Positions 1-5,957 of a DNA stretch of 7,287 bases are shown one piece after another. A model generated the notes under the pieces. It ran no database searches. It was not told the origin of the DNA and worked only from the letters and a program-made list of their open reading frames with translations. The stretch comes from an uncultured Clostridia bacterium (GTDB taxonomy: Bacteria; Bacillota; Clostridia; Christensenellales; Borkfalkiaceae). Every line of letters begins with the position of its first letter. Position 1 is the first letter of the stretch. The stretch is taken from positions 1 through 7,287 of the forward strand of contig CAMWHW010000049.1 in NCBI GenBank assembly GCA_947174175.1. The letters are read 5' to 3'. Made by a program: the position numbers and the translations under genes.

Positions 1-57
1 AAACTTGAAAATCAATCCAACCGCTACTATTCCCGAATACGGTTTTAAGTATTTCAG
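1..57 (-). CDS. Probable N-terminus of an ABC exporter (ATPase/permease), cut by window edge
   Basis: Directly after the transporter gene, the minus strand stays open in one frame to the window edge and reads LKYLKPYSGIVAVGLIFKF (19 codons, with the first written as its literal CTG/Leu). A basic Lys-Tyr-Leu-Lys-Pro-Tyr segment leading into a hydrophobic helix is how many Bacillota ABC exporters of the fused permease-ATPase type begin, so I infer that family. The start codon is uncertain. This frame has a TAA at about codon -7, and no ATG, GTG or TTG lies before the conserved segment; the only near-cognate codon is CTG at 57-55, preceded by AGGA at 8-nt spacing. It may start at CTG, may have lost its start, or I may be misreading it. 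The frame would begin about 10 bp after the upstream stop, so it would be co-transcribed. Confidence 0.4.
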   Translation of the reverse strand, partial: MKYLKPYSGIVAVGLIFKF

Positions 58-67
58 CGTCTTTTTC

Positions 68-1360
68 CTAAGGTTTTATCTTACGTAATATTTTACCGCG
101 TTTTATGAAATAAGTCAATTGAGGGAGCGCGCCGCACGCCCACACCGCCGCCAGAGCTACGAATGCGCACGCCGCAGCAAAGGGCGCGAAACAGCCGAAC
201 CGCGCGGAGCACAGCGAAAACAGTGCCAGCGAACCGCACGCAAGCGGGCATAAAAAGCGCATAAATAGCTTGTTTGCCCCCTTTATATCCCTCTGCGAGG
301 CGAAAAACACACACTCCGCGAACGCGATAAGTATTGCCGAAACCGAGCACGCCGCTCTGTCGCACGCGGACAGAACCTGCAACCCGAACGAGGAAAACAG
401 CGGCAATAGCAGCGCGGAAGCAAGGCAGAAAATTGCGGGGGCGTATTTGATTTTTTTGCGCGCAATTGTTATTGCGGGAGTAGCGAGCGAAGCGAGCGAG
501 TGCACCGCCACCACCGTCAGCACGGCATAGACCAGCGTGCCGAAAACGCGCGCGCCACCCCTGCTCTTTGCAACCGCGGCGACGACCTGCGGATATACGG
601 TTAAAGCGCAGTTTATACCGTCCGTCTGCGGAAAGTACGAAACGAAGGGCAGCGTTGAAAACAGTGCGAGCAGGCACCCCGCGAAATTTGCGGCGACTAT
701 TATAAACGCCGTGCGCGGCACGGAGAAGTTACCCCCTTGCGCACGTGCGAACGACGGCATTACCCCCGCGGCAAGCGACAGCGCTAAAAGCGCCTGCCCG
801 AGCGCGTCCGCCCATATGGAACCGCTTAGCAGCGCCGAAAAATTCAGCGACGAAAACGCGCCGCCGCGCACCATTCCCTTTACCGCCAGAAAGCAAAACA
901 TTGCAAGCGAAAGCCCGACGGACAGCCTGCCGGAAACCGAAAGAGCTTTCTGTCCTCCCCGCAATAAAATAAAGACGACCGCCGTAATAAGCACGGCAGT
1001 CACTATAAAAAAGACGGTCAACAAGTCCGCCTCCGCGCTTGCGAAGCAGGCGAATGACAGACACGCCGAACCGAGTTTTGAGGCAATGACCGCGTAATAT
1101 AGCGCTATCAACGCCGAATTTGCCGCCGCAACGCGCATAATGAACGCCCACAGCTTTGCGCGCCGCGTATTGCCCGCGCGTCTGCCGAAGTGCAATTCCG
1201 CACACAGTAAGGGAAAGCAGACGAGCGCGAGAGCGGCGGCGTATGCGAATACGAAAGCCGCGCCGTAGCTTACGCACAGCGCGGGAAATCTGAACGCGTT
1301 GCCCAGCCCCGTTGCCGCGCCGACAGCCGCGAATAAGTTACTTTTTTTCTTGTCCGCCAT
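68..1360 (-). CDS. Divergent sodium:neurotransmitter symporter (NSS/SNF) family transporter
   Basis: Predicted multi-pass inner-membrane protein of 430 residues. Residues 11-28 carry the TM1 hallmark of the NSS family, with GLGNAFRFP in place of the usual GLGNxWRFP; this unwound helix holds the sodium and substrate sites in LeuT. Residues 187-200 (LGQALLALSLAAG) match the unwound TM6, and residues 278-295 (ending HSLASLATP) match TM8. Family members couple Na+ influx to uptake of amino acids or related amines; the substrate here cannot be read from sequence. The protein is short (LeuT is 511 residues) and very rich in Ala, Leu, Cys and Phe, with short loops. At the TM8 Na2 position, where the family usually has Thr-Ser, it appears to have His287-Ser288. 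The ATG at 1360 fits the family N-terminus, but there is no convincing ribosome binding site before it. The gap to the upstream kinase is 37 bp, so co-transcription is likely. Confidence 0.85.
   Translation of the reverse strand: MADKKKSNLFAAVGAATGLGNAFRFPALCVSYGAAFVFAYAAALALVCFPLLCAELHFGRRAGNTRRAKLWAFIMRVAAANSALIALYYAVIASKLGSACLSFACFASAEADLLTVFFIVTAVLITAVVFILLRGGQKALSVSGRLSVGLSLAMFCFLAVKGMVRGGAFSSLNFSALLSGSIWADALGQALLALSLAAGVMPSFARAQGGNFSVPRTAFIIVAANFAGCLLALFSTLPFVSYFPQTDGINCALTVYPQVVAAVAKSRGGARVFGTLVYAVLTVVAVHSLASLATPAITIARKKIKYAPAIFCLASALLLPLFSSFGLQVLSACDRAACSVSAILIAFAECVFFASQRDIKGANKLFMRFLCPLACGSLALFSLCSARFGCFAPFAAACAFVALAAVWACGALPQLTYFIKRGKILRKIKP
482..499 (-). repeat. Perfect 9-bp tandem duplication inside TM8 of the NSS transporter
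   Basis: The minus strand carries TCGCTCGCT twice in a row, encoding Ser-Leu-Ala twice (residues 288-293). The repeat is in frame and lies in the helix that normally contributes the Na2 sodium site. It may be a fixed short duplication or simple codon-level coincidence in a low-complexity helix. Confidence 0.8.
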
Positions 1361-1397
1361 AGTGTACTATTCTATGGCGCACGCCCTTAAAAAATGC

Positions 1398-2330
1398 TCA
1401 GCCGATAACCAGCTTAGCCGCGCCCAGCGCGCCTGCCAGGTTGCCCAGAGTCGCCTTGACTATCTTAACGGGCGCGTAACCCTGTCCGCCGAAAATCTTT
1501 GCGTCCAGCCGTTCCTGCAAGGGCGCAATCAGTCTTTCGCCCTGCTCGGCAACGCCGCCGCCCAGAATTACCGCCTGCGGACGGAATACGTTTGCAAGAT
1601 TTATAATTCCGCACGCAAGGTTGTAAATATATCTGTCCACTACCTTTTTCGCCGCGCCGTCGCAGTCCGCGTATTCGAACGCCGTCCTGCCAGTAACCGT
1701 GTCGGGCGTATACGTTTTCCACATTGCCGAGGACTTATCCTCCTCCATCGCCTCGCGCGTGAATTTGATAAGCGCGGTCGCCGAAGAGTACGCCTCGAAA
1801 CACCCCTTCCTTCCGCAGGTGCACTTTTCGCCGCCGTGAATAATTACCATATGTCCAATCTCCGCGCCGACGTTTTTGCCGCCCTGAAAGAGCTTGCCGT
1901 CAATTATTATTCCGCCGCCCACGCCCGTACCCAGCGTTATGAACACGCTGTCAGGATAGTCCTTGCCCGCGCCGTAAGCCGCCTCGCCAAGCGCCGCCGC
2001 GTTGGCGTCGTTGGTCACCTTTACGGGCAGCCCGGTAAGCGCCGATAGCCTTTGGGCAAGCGGATAATTTTTCAGACCGAGGTTGCCCGCAAACAGCACG
2101 GTGCCGTCGTCCGAAATCATACCCGCGCAGCCCACTCCGACAGCACACGCCTTGACCGCCGCCTTGCTCTGCAAATCAGCGCACAGCGCGGCGATATTCG
2201 CGCTCATGGCGTCGCCGCCGTCCGCACAGCCCGTGGGCGTCTTACCGTCGGCAATGACCTTGCCTCTTTCGTCTACCAGCACACCCTTTACGAACGTGCC
2301 GCCTATATCTATACCGAGATAATACTTCAT
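1398..2330 (-). CDS. ROK-family sugar kinase (glucokinase-like)
   Basis: Cytoplasmic kinase of 310 residues that phosphorylates a hexose or amino sugar with ATP, the first step feeding sugar into glycolysis or cell-wall metabolism. The N-terminal phosphate loop is DIGGTFVKG (residues 8-16). VTNDANAAALGE (105-116) contains the catalytic Asp108. GTGVGGG (134-140) is the second phosphate-binding segment. The ROK zinc signature is complete: Glu157-x-Gly-His160 followed by Cys170, Cys172 and Cys177 within CTCGRKGCFEA. LGGGV (256-260) closes the nucleotide site. There is no N-terminal winged helix, so this is a kinase and not a ROK repressor (NagC/XylR type). Length is normal for the family. The start is fixed by AAGGAG at 2340-2335, only 4 nt from the ATG. 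Glucokinase is the likeliest role; N-acetylmannosamine or allose kinase cannot be excluded. The gene sits just after a terminator and 37 bp before the transporter gene. Confidence 0.93.
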   Translation of the reverse strand: MKYYLGIDIGGTFVKGVLVDERGKVIADGKTPTGCADGGDAMSANIAALCADLQSKAAVKACAVGVGCAGMISDDGTVLFAGNLGLKNYPLAQRLSALTGLPVKVTNDANAAALGEAAYGAGKDYPDSVFITLGTGVGGGIIIDGKLFQGGKNVGAEIGHMVIIHGGEKCTCGRKGCFEAYSSATALIKFTREAMEEDKSSAMWKTYTPDTVTGRTAFEYADCDGAAKKVVDRYIYNLACGIINLANVFRPQAVILGGGVAEQGERLIAPLQERLDAKIFGGQGYAPVKIVKATLGNLAGALGAAKLVIG

Positions 2331-2342
2331 ATTACTCCTTGC

Positions 2343-2384
2343 AAAAAATTAACGGCGGCAGTCCCTTTTTCGGGAATTGCCGCC
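2343..2384 (-). terminator. Rho-independent terminator after dut
   Basis: On the minus strand, GGCGGCA (seven bases) pairs perfectly with TGCCGCC, an inner CCC/GGG continues the stem with a small bulge, and the loop is GAAAAA. The stem is followed by GTTAA and then six T. It starts 10 bp after the dut stop and its T-run ends only 2 bp before the ribosome binding site of the ROK kinase, so it separates the nucleotide genes from the sugar kinase. I found no clear promoter for the kinase downstream of it, so partial read-through may feed the kinase. Confidence 0.85.
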
Positions 2385-2394
2385 CGCATATGCC

Positions 2395-2832
2395 TTATTT
2401 CGTGCCCGTAGAGCCGAAGCCGCCCGCGCCGCGCACCGTGGAGGAAAGATCCTCCGCCTCCTCGAACTGCGCCGTGATATAGGGCGCAACGACCAGCTGA
2501 GCAACCCTTTCGCCGACCGCAACGACCTGAGCGGTTTCGCCGTGGTTGTGCAGCGCAACCTTGACCTCTCCGCGGTAGTCGCAGTCCACGACGCCCACCT
2601 TGTTTGCGGGGGCGAGATTGCGCTTGGAAGCAAGTCCGCTGCGCGCGTAGATAAAGCCCGCGTAGCCTACTGGAAGTTCGAGAGCAATGCCCGTGGGAAT
2701 CATAACCGTGGTATGCGGAGCAACCGTAACCTCACTTTCAATGCAGGCGTACAGGTCCGCGCCCGCGGCGTATTCGCTGCCGTACGAGGGCAGAATTGCT
2801 TTTTGGTTTAACTTTTTAACGTTGATTTTCAT
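2395..2832 (-). CDS. dut: Deoxyuridine 5'-triphosphate nucleotidohydrolase (dUTPase)
   Basis: Hydrolyses dUTP to dUMP and pyrophosphate, keeping uracil out of DNA and supplying dUMP for thymidylate synthesis; the family acts as a cytoplasmic homotrimer. All five conserved motifs are present in 145 residues: AGADLYA (23-29), ARSGLASK (63-70), GVVDCDYRGEV (80-90) with catalytic Asp83 and the uracil-stacking Tyr86, GERVAQLV (107-114), and the C-terminal RGAGGFGSTG (134-143), whose Phe139 closes over the base. The protein is full length and looks intact. The ATG at 2832 is preceded by AAGAAGG about 10 nt upstream. It follows nrdG by 147 bp, filled mostly by a palindromic repeat element, and is followed at once by a terminator. 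Its place behind nrdDG makes metabolic sense, because the reductase generates the deoxyuridine and deoxycytidine pools from which dUTP arises. Confidence 0.97.
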   Translation of the reverse strand: MKINVKKLNQKAILPSYGSEYAAGADLYACIESEVTVAPHTTVMIPTGIALELPVGYAGFIYARSGLASKRNLAPANKVGVVDCDYRGEVKVALHNHGETAQVVAVGERVAQLVVAPYITAQFEEAEDLSSTVRGAGGFGSTGTK

Positions 2833-2875
2833 AAGTATATAACCTTCTTGAATTTATCCCTCCGATTAGAAGCGA

Positions 2876-2960
2876 GCAAGACAAGGAGCGCGAGGAAAAC
2901 CCGAAGGAGTTTACAATGAAGTAAATGACTGAGGGTTGCCGCAGCGCGACACAGTATTGC
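2876..2960. repeat. Imperfect palindromic intergenic element (about 85 bp, MITE/REP-like)
   Basis: Both halves fold onto a centre at about 2917.5: GTTTAC (2909-2914) with GTAAAT (2921-2926), AACCC (2898-2902) with GGGTT (2933-2937), GCGC (2888-2891) with GCGC (2944-2947), and the outer GCAA (2876-2879) with TTGC (2957-2960) after a one-base shift. The arms are interrupted by mismatches. There is no T-run on either side, so it is not a standard terminator. The layout is that of a dispersed palindromic repeat, and its core resembles intergenic repeats I recall from uncultured clostridial genomes, but only one copy is in this window and I cannot confirm that. It sits between nrdG and dut and could affect mRNA stability or attenuate transcription into dut. 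Confidence 0.6.
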
Positions 2961-2979
2961 GATGCTTATAAACGGAGAA

Positions 2980-3513
2980 CTATACGGGGGTTTCGTTATC
3001 CCACAATACTACTTCGTCCGTTTCCAACGATTCCTTAACCAAAATAGTACGCTGGTTTGACGAACCCTTGAAGCGCAGATTCAGATCCTTTAAGCTTTCG
3101 ACGAACTTTCCGTCCACGAGAACGTCCAGAGTTTCCAAAATCGCCATAACGTCGTCGGGGTCGCCCTGCTTGCCCGTTAAAAGGTCGCGCTCGAAATCGT
3201 AACCCGTAAAGCACCAGAATGACTTGTGCGGATAAATCTTGCGCAGCCGCTGCATAAACGGCACCAGCGCTTTGGAATTTTCCGGCTCGAACGGGTCACC
3301 GCCCAGAAGGGTAAAGCCCTTAATGTGGTCGGGCTTCATAGCCGCTATAATCTTATCCTCGACCTCTTTGGTGAACGGCTGTCCGTAGTTGAAGTCCCAG
3401 GTTTCGGGGTTGAAGCAGTTCTTGCAGTGGTTGCGGCACCCCGAAACGTACAGGCTGACGCGCACCCCCGGTCCGTTGGATATATCAGTATATTTTATAG
3501 TTGCAAAATTCAT
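2980..3513 (-). CDS. nrdG: Anaerobic ribonucleoside-triphosphate reductase activating protein
   Basis: Radical SAM enzyme that cleaves S-adenosylmethionine at a [4Fe-4S] cluster and abstracts hydrogen from the C-terminal glycine of NrdD, creating the radical needed for anaerobic dNTP synthesis. From the ATG at 3513 the protein is 177 residues. The cluster motif is CRNHCKNC (Cys26, Cys30, Cys33). GGDP at 71-74 is the SAM-binding segment of the family, and the tail LVDGKFVESL...RFKGSSNQR is characteristic of NrdG. An in-frame TTG at 3540 would add nine residues, but that codon lies inside a stable hairpin and the added residues are not family-like, so I prefer the ATG. Neither start has a ribosome binding site, which suggests translational coupling to the upstream reading frame. 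It lies 55 bp downstream of its partner nrdD. Confidence 0.95.
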   Translation of the reverse strand: MNFATIKYTDISNGPGVRVSLYVSGCRNHCKNCFNPETWDFNYGQPFTKEVEDKIIAAMKPDHIKGFTLLGGDPFEPENSKALVPFMQRLRKIYPHKSFWCFTGYDFERDLLTGKQGDPDDVMAILETLDVLVDGKFVESLKDLNLRFKGSSNQRTILVKESLETDEVVLWDNETPV

Positions 3514-3521
3514 AATCGTTT

Positions 3522-3563
3522 TTAAATAATTCGACTGCAAGCGGAGAGCTTGCAGTCGCGCAT
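3522..3563 (-). other. 13-codon mini-ORF between nrdD and nrdG, possible coupling peptide
   Basis: An ATG 5 nt after the nrdD stop opens a short frame, MRDCKLSACSRII, ending with TAA 8 nt before the nrdG ATG. It covers the whole 11-bp hairpin in this gap. No ribosome binding site precedes it, and nrdG lacks one too. The spacings would allow a terminating ribosome to reinitiate twice, linking NrdG output to NrdD translation and melting the hairpin on the way. The sequence shows the frame and the spacings; translation is inference, and a frame this short can arise by chance. Confidence 0.25.
3532..3558 (-). other. Perfect 11-bp hairpin in the nrdD-nrdG gap
   Basis: On the minus strand CGACTGCAAGC and GCTTGCAGTCG pair without mismatch around a five-base loop, TCTCC. 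There is no T-run after it (AATTATTTAAAA follows), so it is a poor intrinsic terminator. It could set the nrdD/nrdG ratio through mRNA processing or stability, or restrain nrdG translation. The loop is complementary to a GGAGA-type ribosome binding sequence, which may be chance. Confidence 0.8.
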
Positions 3564-3568
3564 TTTAA

Positions 3569-5692
3569 TTACAGATGAAGCACTCTCGCTTTGATTTCCT
3601 TTGTCTTGCCGACGTTCCAGAAATTTTCGCCGAGGTAACCGCACGTGCGGCGCGTTACGTTCATTCTGCGGTGGTCCTTGTTGTGGCAGTTGGGGCACTC
3701 CCACTCGTTGTCGGCGTTAATCTGAATTTCGCCGCTGAACCCGCAAACCTGGCAATAGTCGCTCTTGGTGTTGAATTCGGCGTACTGGATATTGTCGTAA
3801 ATGAACTTTATGACGTCCTCCATAGCCGTAAGGTTGGCGTTCATATTGGGAACTTCAACGTAGGAAATAGCACCGCCCGAAGATATCTTCTGGAACTGGC
3901 TTTCGAACGTGAACTTGGAGAACGCGTCGATATCTTCGCGGACGTCCACGTGATAGCTGTTGGTGTAATAGCCCTTGTCGGTAACGTCCTTAATGGTGCC
4001 GAAACGCTCCTTATCGATGCGCGCAAAGCGGTAGCAAAGGCTTTCCGCGGGCGTGCCGTACAGCGCGAAACCGATATTGGTTTCCTTCTTCCACTTCTCG
4101 CAGTGCTCCCTGAGACTGTTCATGACTTTAAGCGCAAATTCCTGCCCTTCGGGAGTGGTGTGCGAAACGCCCTTGACGAGCTTTGTCACCTCGTAAAGTC
4201 CTATATATCCCAGAGATATCGAGGAATATCCGCCGAAAAGGAACTTGTCTATCTTTTCGCCCTTGTCCAGTCTTGCGATTGCGCCGTACTGCCAGTGCAC
4301 GGGGGAAACGTCCGAAACGGTACCGAGGAGTGCGTTGTGACGGCACATAAGCGCGTCGTAGCACAGCTGTAATCTGTCCTCCAAAATCTCCCAGAATTTC
4401 TTTTCGTCACCCTTTGCAAGGATACCGCACTGGGGAAGGTTTATGGAAACGACGCCCTGATTGAATCTGCCCTCGAACTTGTAATTTCCGTTCTCGTCCT
4501 TCCAGGGAGAAAGGAACGAACGGCAGCCCATGGGCGAGAATACGTTGCCCTCGTAATTTTCGCGCATCTTCTTTGCCGAAATGTAGTCGGGATAGAAACG
4601 CTTTGCCGAGCACTTTGCGGCAAGCCTGGTAAGGTAGTCGTATTTGCCGCCCGTAAGATTGTTGTTTTCGTCCAGAACGTATACGAGCTTGGGGAACGCG
4701 GGGGTGATATAAACGCCCACTTCGTTCTTGATGCCCTTGTAACGCTGTCTTAAAATCTCCTCGATTATCATCGCGTTCTCTTCGATATACTCGTCGTTTT
4801 CGTCGAGATAGAGGAAAAGCGTTACGAACGGCGACTGACCGTTGGTGGTCATAAGCGTGTTTATCTGATACTGTATGGTCTGAACGCCGGCTTTGAGTTC
4901 GTCCCTCAGACGCATTTCGACGATTTTTGCCTTCTCTTCGGGGTTTTCGTCGCCGAACAGCTCGTCACACTGCTTCTGGTACTTGTCCTTGGTGCGGCGC
5001 AGATACTTGCCGAGGTGCGCGATATTTACAGACTGTCCGCCGTACTGCGAGGATGCAACCGAAGCGATAATCTGCGTAACTATGGTGCACGCCGTCTGGA
5101 AGGACTTGGGCGACTCGATAAGCTTGCCGTTCATAACCGTGCCGTTATCGAGCATATCCTGAATATTTACGAGGCAGCAGTTGAAAATGGGCTGCACGAA
5201 ATAGTCCGAATCGTGGAAGTGAATTGCGCCCTCGTCGTGCGCCTTGGAAATATATTCGGGCAAAAGGATACGGCGCGTCAAATCACGCGAAACTTCGCCC
5301 GCAATGAGGTCGCGCTGGGTGGAAGCCGTGCGCGCGTTCTTGTTGGAGTTCTCCTCCATTACGTCCTTGTTGGCGTTTTTGATAAGAGAAAGTATGCTGT
5401 CGTCGGTGGTGTTCGCCTTTCTGACCAGAGCACGCTCGTAACGGTAGAGAATGTACGCCTTCATAAGACGGTACTTCTGCTGTTCCATCAGCTTCTCTTC
5501 CACCATATCCTGAATGTCTTCTACGAGCAGACGGCTTCTGTGACGGTTTGCGATTTCATCGACGATATTTTCAATCTGCTTTTCGGACACTCTGTCCTCG
5601 ATATCAACCGCCTCGTTAGCTTTACTTATCGCCTTGATTATTTTGCTTCTGTCAAAGTCAACCGTAGAGCCGTCTCTTTTAATAACCTTCAT
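3569..5692 (-). CDS. nrdD: Anaerobic (class III) ribonucleoside-triphosphate reductase
   Basis: Oxygen-sensitive glycyl-radical enzyme that reduces ribonucleoside triphosphates to deoxyribonucleotides, the route to DNA precursors without oxygen. The 707 residues begin with an ATP-cone allosteric domain (about 1-95, starting MKVIKRDGS). The catalytic barrel follows, with conserved cysteines in NCCL (172-173) and MGCRSFLSPW (Cys390), and the segment GQSPFVTLFLYLDE. Cys647, Cys650, Cys666 and Cys669 form the C-terminal zinc site. RTCGYLG places the radical glycine at Gly685, 22 residues from the end, as expected. Length and motifs indicate an intact enzyme. The ATG at 5692 has GGGAGAGG about 9 nt upstream. 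nrdG follows. Two promoters, each with NrdR-like boxes, lie upstream, so repression by NrdR when dATP is plentiful is expected. The gene for NrdR itself is not in the window. Confidence 0.98.
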   Translation of the reverse strand: MKVIKRDGSTVDFDRSKIIKAISKANEAVDIEDRVSEKQIENIVDEIANRHRSRLLVEDIQDMVEEKLMEQQKYRLMKAYILYRYERALVRKANTTDDSILSLIKNANKDVMEENSNKNARTASTQRDLIAGEVSRDLTRRILLPEYISKAHDEGAIHFHDSDYFVQPIFNCCLVNIQDMLDNGTVMNGKLIESPKSFQTACTIVTQIIASVASSQYGGQSVNIAHLGKYLRRTKDKYQKQCDELFGDENPEEKAKIVEMRLRDELKAGVQTIQYQINTLMTTNGQSPFVTLFLYLDENDEYIEENAMIIEEILRQRYKGIKNEVGVYITPAFPKLVYVLDENNNLTGGKYDYLTRLAAKCSAKRFYPDYISAKKMRENYEGNVFSPMGCRSFLSPWKDENGNYKFEGRFNQGVVSINLPQCGILAKGDEKKFWEILEDRLQLCYDALMCRHNALLGTVSDVSPVHWQYGAIARLDKGEKIDKFLFGGYSSISLGYIGLYEVTKLVKGVSHTTPEGQEFALKVMNSLREHCEKWKKETNIGFALYGTPAESLCYRFARIDKERFGTIKDVTDKGYYTNSYHVDVREDIDAFSKFTFESQFQKISSGGAISYVEVPNMNANLTAMEDVIKFIYDNIQYAEFNTKSDYCQVCGFSGEIQINADNEWECPNCHNKDHRRMNVTRRTCGYLGENFWNVGKTKEIKARVLHL

Positions 5693-5752
5693 TGCCTGTT
5701 CCTCTCCCTTAATCTTTTGTAATACGTAGTTCTTTTAACGTGGAACGCTTTC

Positions 5753-5781
5753 AATATATCACATATCTTGTTGTTTGTCAA
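5753..5781 (-). promoter_or_regulatory. P1, sigma-A promoter of nrdD
   Basis: On the minus strand TTGACA (5781-5776) and TATATT (5758-5753) are separated by exactly 17 bp. Transcription would start near 5746, giving a leader of roughly 55 nt before the nrdD ATG at 5692. A weak NrdR box lies in the spacer and a strong one just upstream of the -35, a classic repressor arrangement. Confidence 0.8.
5758..5773. promoter_or_regulatory. Weak NrdR box, proximal pair
   Basis: Read on the plus strand, this matches 10 of 16 positions of the NrdR consensus ACACWATATMTWGTGT; the run ATATCTTGT is intact and the left end is degenerate. It is exactly 32 bp from the strong box at 5790, the tandem spacing known for NrdR sites, and falls between the -35 and -10 of P1. 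On its own I would not call it. Confidence 0.5.
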
Positions 5782-5789
5782 CAGTGAAA

Positions 5790-5805
5790 ACACAATATAT
5801 TGTAT
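5790..5805. promoter_or_regulatory. Strong NrdR box, proximal pair
   Basis: ACACAATATATTGTAT matches 15 of 16 positions of the NrdR consensus ACACWATATMTWGTGT. It lies 8 bp upstream of the P1 -35. NrdR is the ATP-cone and zinc-ribbon repressor of ribonucleotide reductase genes, so the site and the target gene agree. Confidence 0.85.
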
Positions 5806-5820
5806 AATATTTAATAATGG

Positions 5821-5838
5821 ATATGCGCGTACGCATAT
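5821..5838. other. Short hairpin in the P2-P1 leader
   Basis: ATATGCG and CGCATAT (7 bp, perfect) flank the loop CGTA, followed by a near-palindromic AT stretch (5836-5848). It lies in the RNA that P2 would produce, upstream of P1. Role unknown; it may be an AT-rich coincidence. Confidence 0.4.
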
Positions 5839-5888
5839 AAAATTTATAAAATAACGCCGCCGTCCTTCAAAGGCGCGCAACGGATAAC

Positions 5889-5917
5889 ATTATAGCCCGT
5901 CCCTATTTTTAAGTCAA
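5889..5917 (-). promoter_or_regulatory. P2, second sigma-A promoter directed at nrdD
   Basis: On the minus strand TTGACT (5917-5912) and a perfect TATAAT (5894-5889) are separated by exactly 17 bp. Start would be near 5882, giving a leader of about 190 nt that runs through P1 before nrdD. Between P2 and nrdD I see no convincing gene or terminator. A strong NrdR box sits 8 bp upstream of the -35, the same distance as at P1. Confidence 0.75.
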
Positions 5918-5925
5918 GGAACTGA

Positions 5926-5941
5926 CCACAATATCTTGTAT
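5926..5941. promoter_or_regulatory. Strong NrdR box, distal pair
   Basis: CCACAATATCTTGTAT matches 14 of 16 positions of the NrdR consensus, and 14 of its last 15 bases are identical to the proximal strong box at 5790-5805. It lies 8 bp upstream of the P2 -35 and 136 bp (about 13 helical turns) from the proximal strong box. Confidence 0.8.
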
Positions 5942-5957
5942 GAAAGTTTTTAACATC

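Noticed and set aside
537..1097. 186-codon plus-strand frame opposite the NSS transporter
   Set aside because: Low-complexity antisense shadow; the minus-strand frame has transporter hydropathy and NSS motifs.
1376..1385. GGCG-CA-CGCC inverted repeat between kinase and transporter genes as a terminator
   Set aside because: A two-base loop and four-base stem cannot fold well, and no T-run follows it in the direction of transcription.
1299..2048. 249-codon plus-strand frame opposite the ROK kinase
   Set aside because: It is a mirror frame of a GC-rich gene, very rich in Arg and Ala, with no family motif, while the minus strand has complete ROK motifs.
3514..3540. TTG start for nrdG adding nine residues
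   Set aside because: The TTG lies inside the hairpin arm, has no ribosome binding site, and the extra residues do not match NrdG N-termini, which begin near the ATG at 3513.
3575..4372. 265-codon plus-strand frame opposite nrdD
   Set aside because: The opposite strand is unambiguously nrdD, including its zinc and glycyl-radical sites; this frame shows no motif or ribosome binding site.
5803..5808. Plus-strand TATAAT as a rightward promoter
   Set aside because: No -35 at 16-18 bp spacing; the bases are part of the AT-rich flank of the strong NrdR box.
5689..5880. 63-codon minus-strand frame from a TTG just after P2, ending in a 4-bp overlap with the nrdD start
   Set aside because: The position is tempting, but it has no ribosome binding site, runs through P1 and two NrdR boxes, and its composition follows AT-rich intergenic DNA. 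I take the overlap as chance; conservation in relatives would reopen it.
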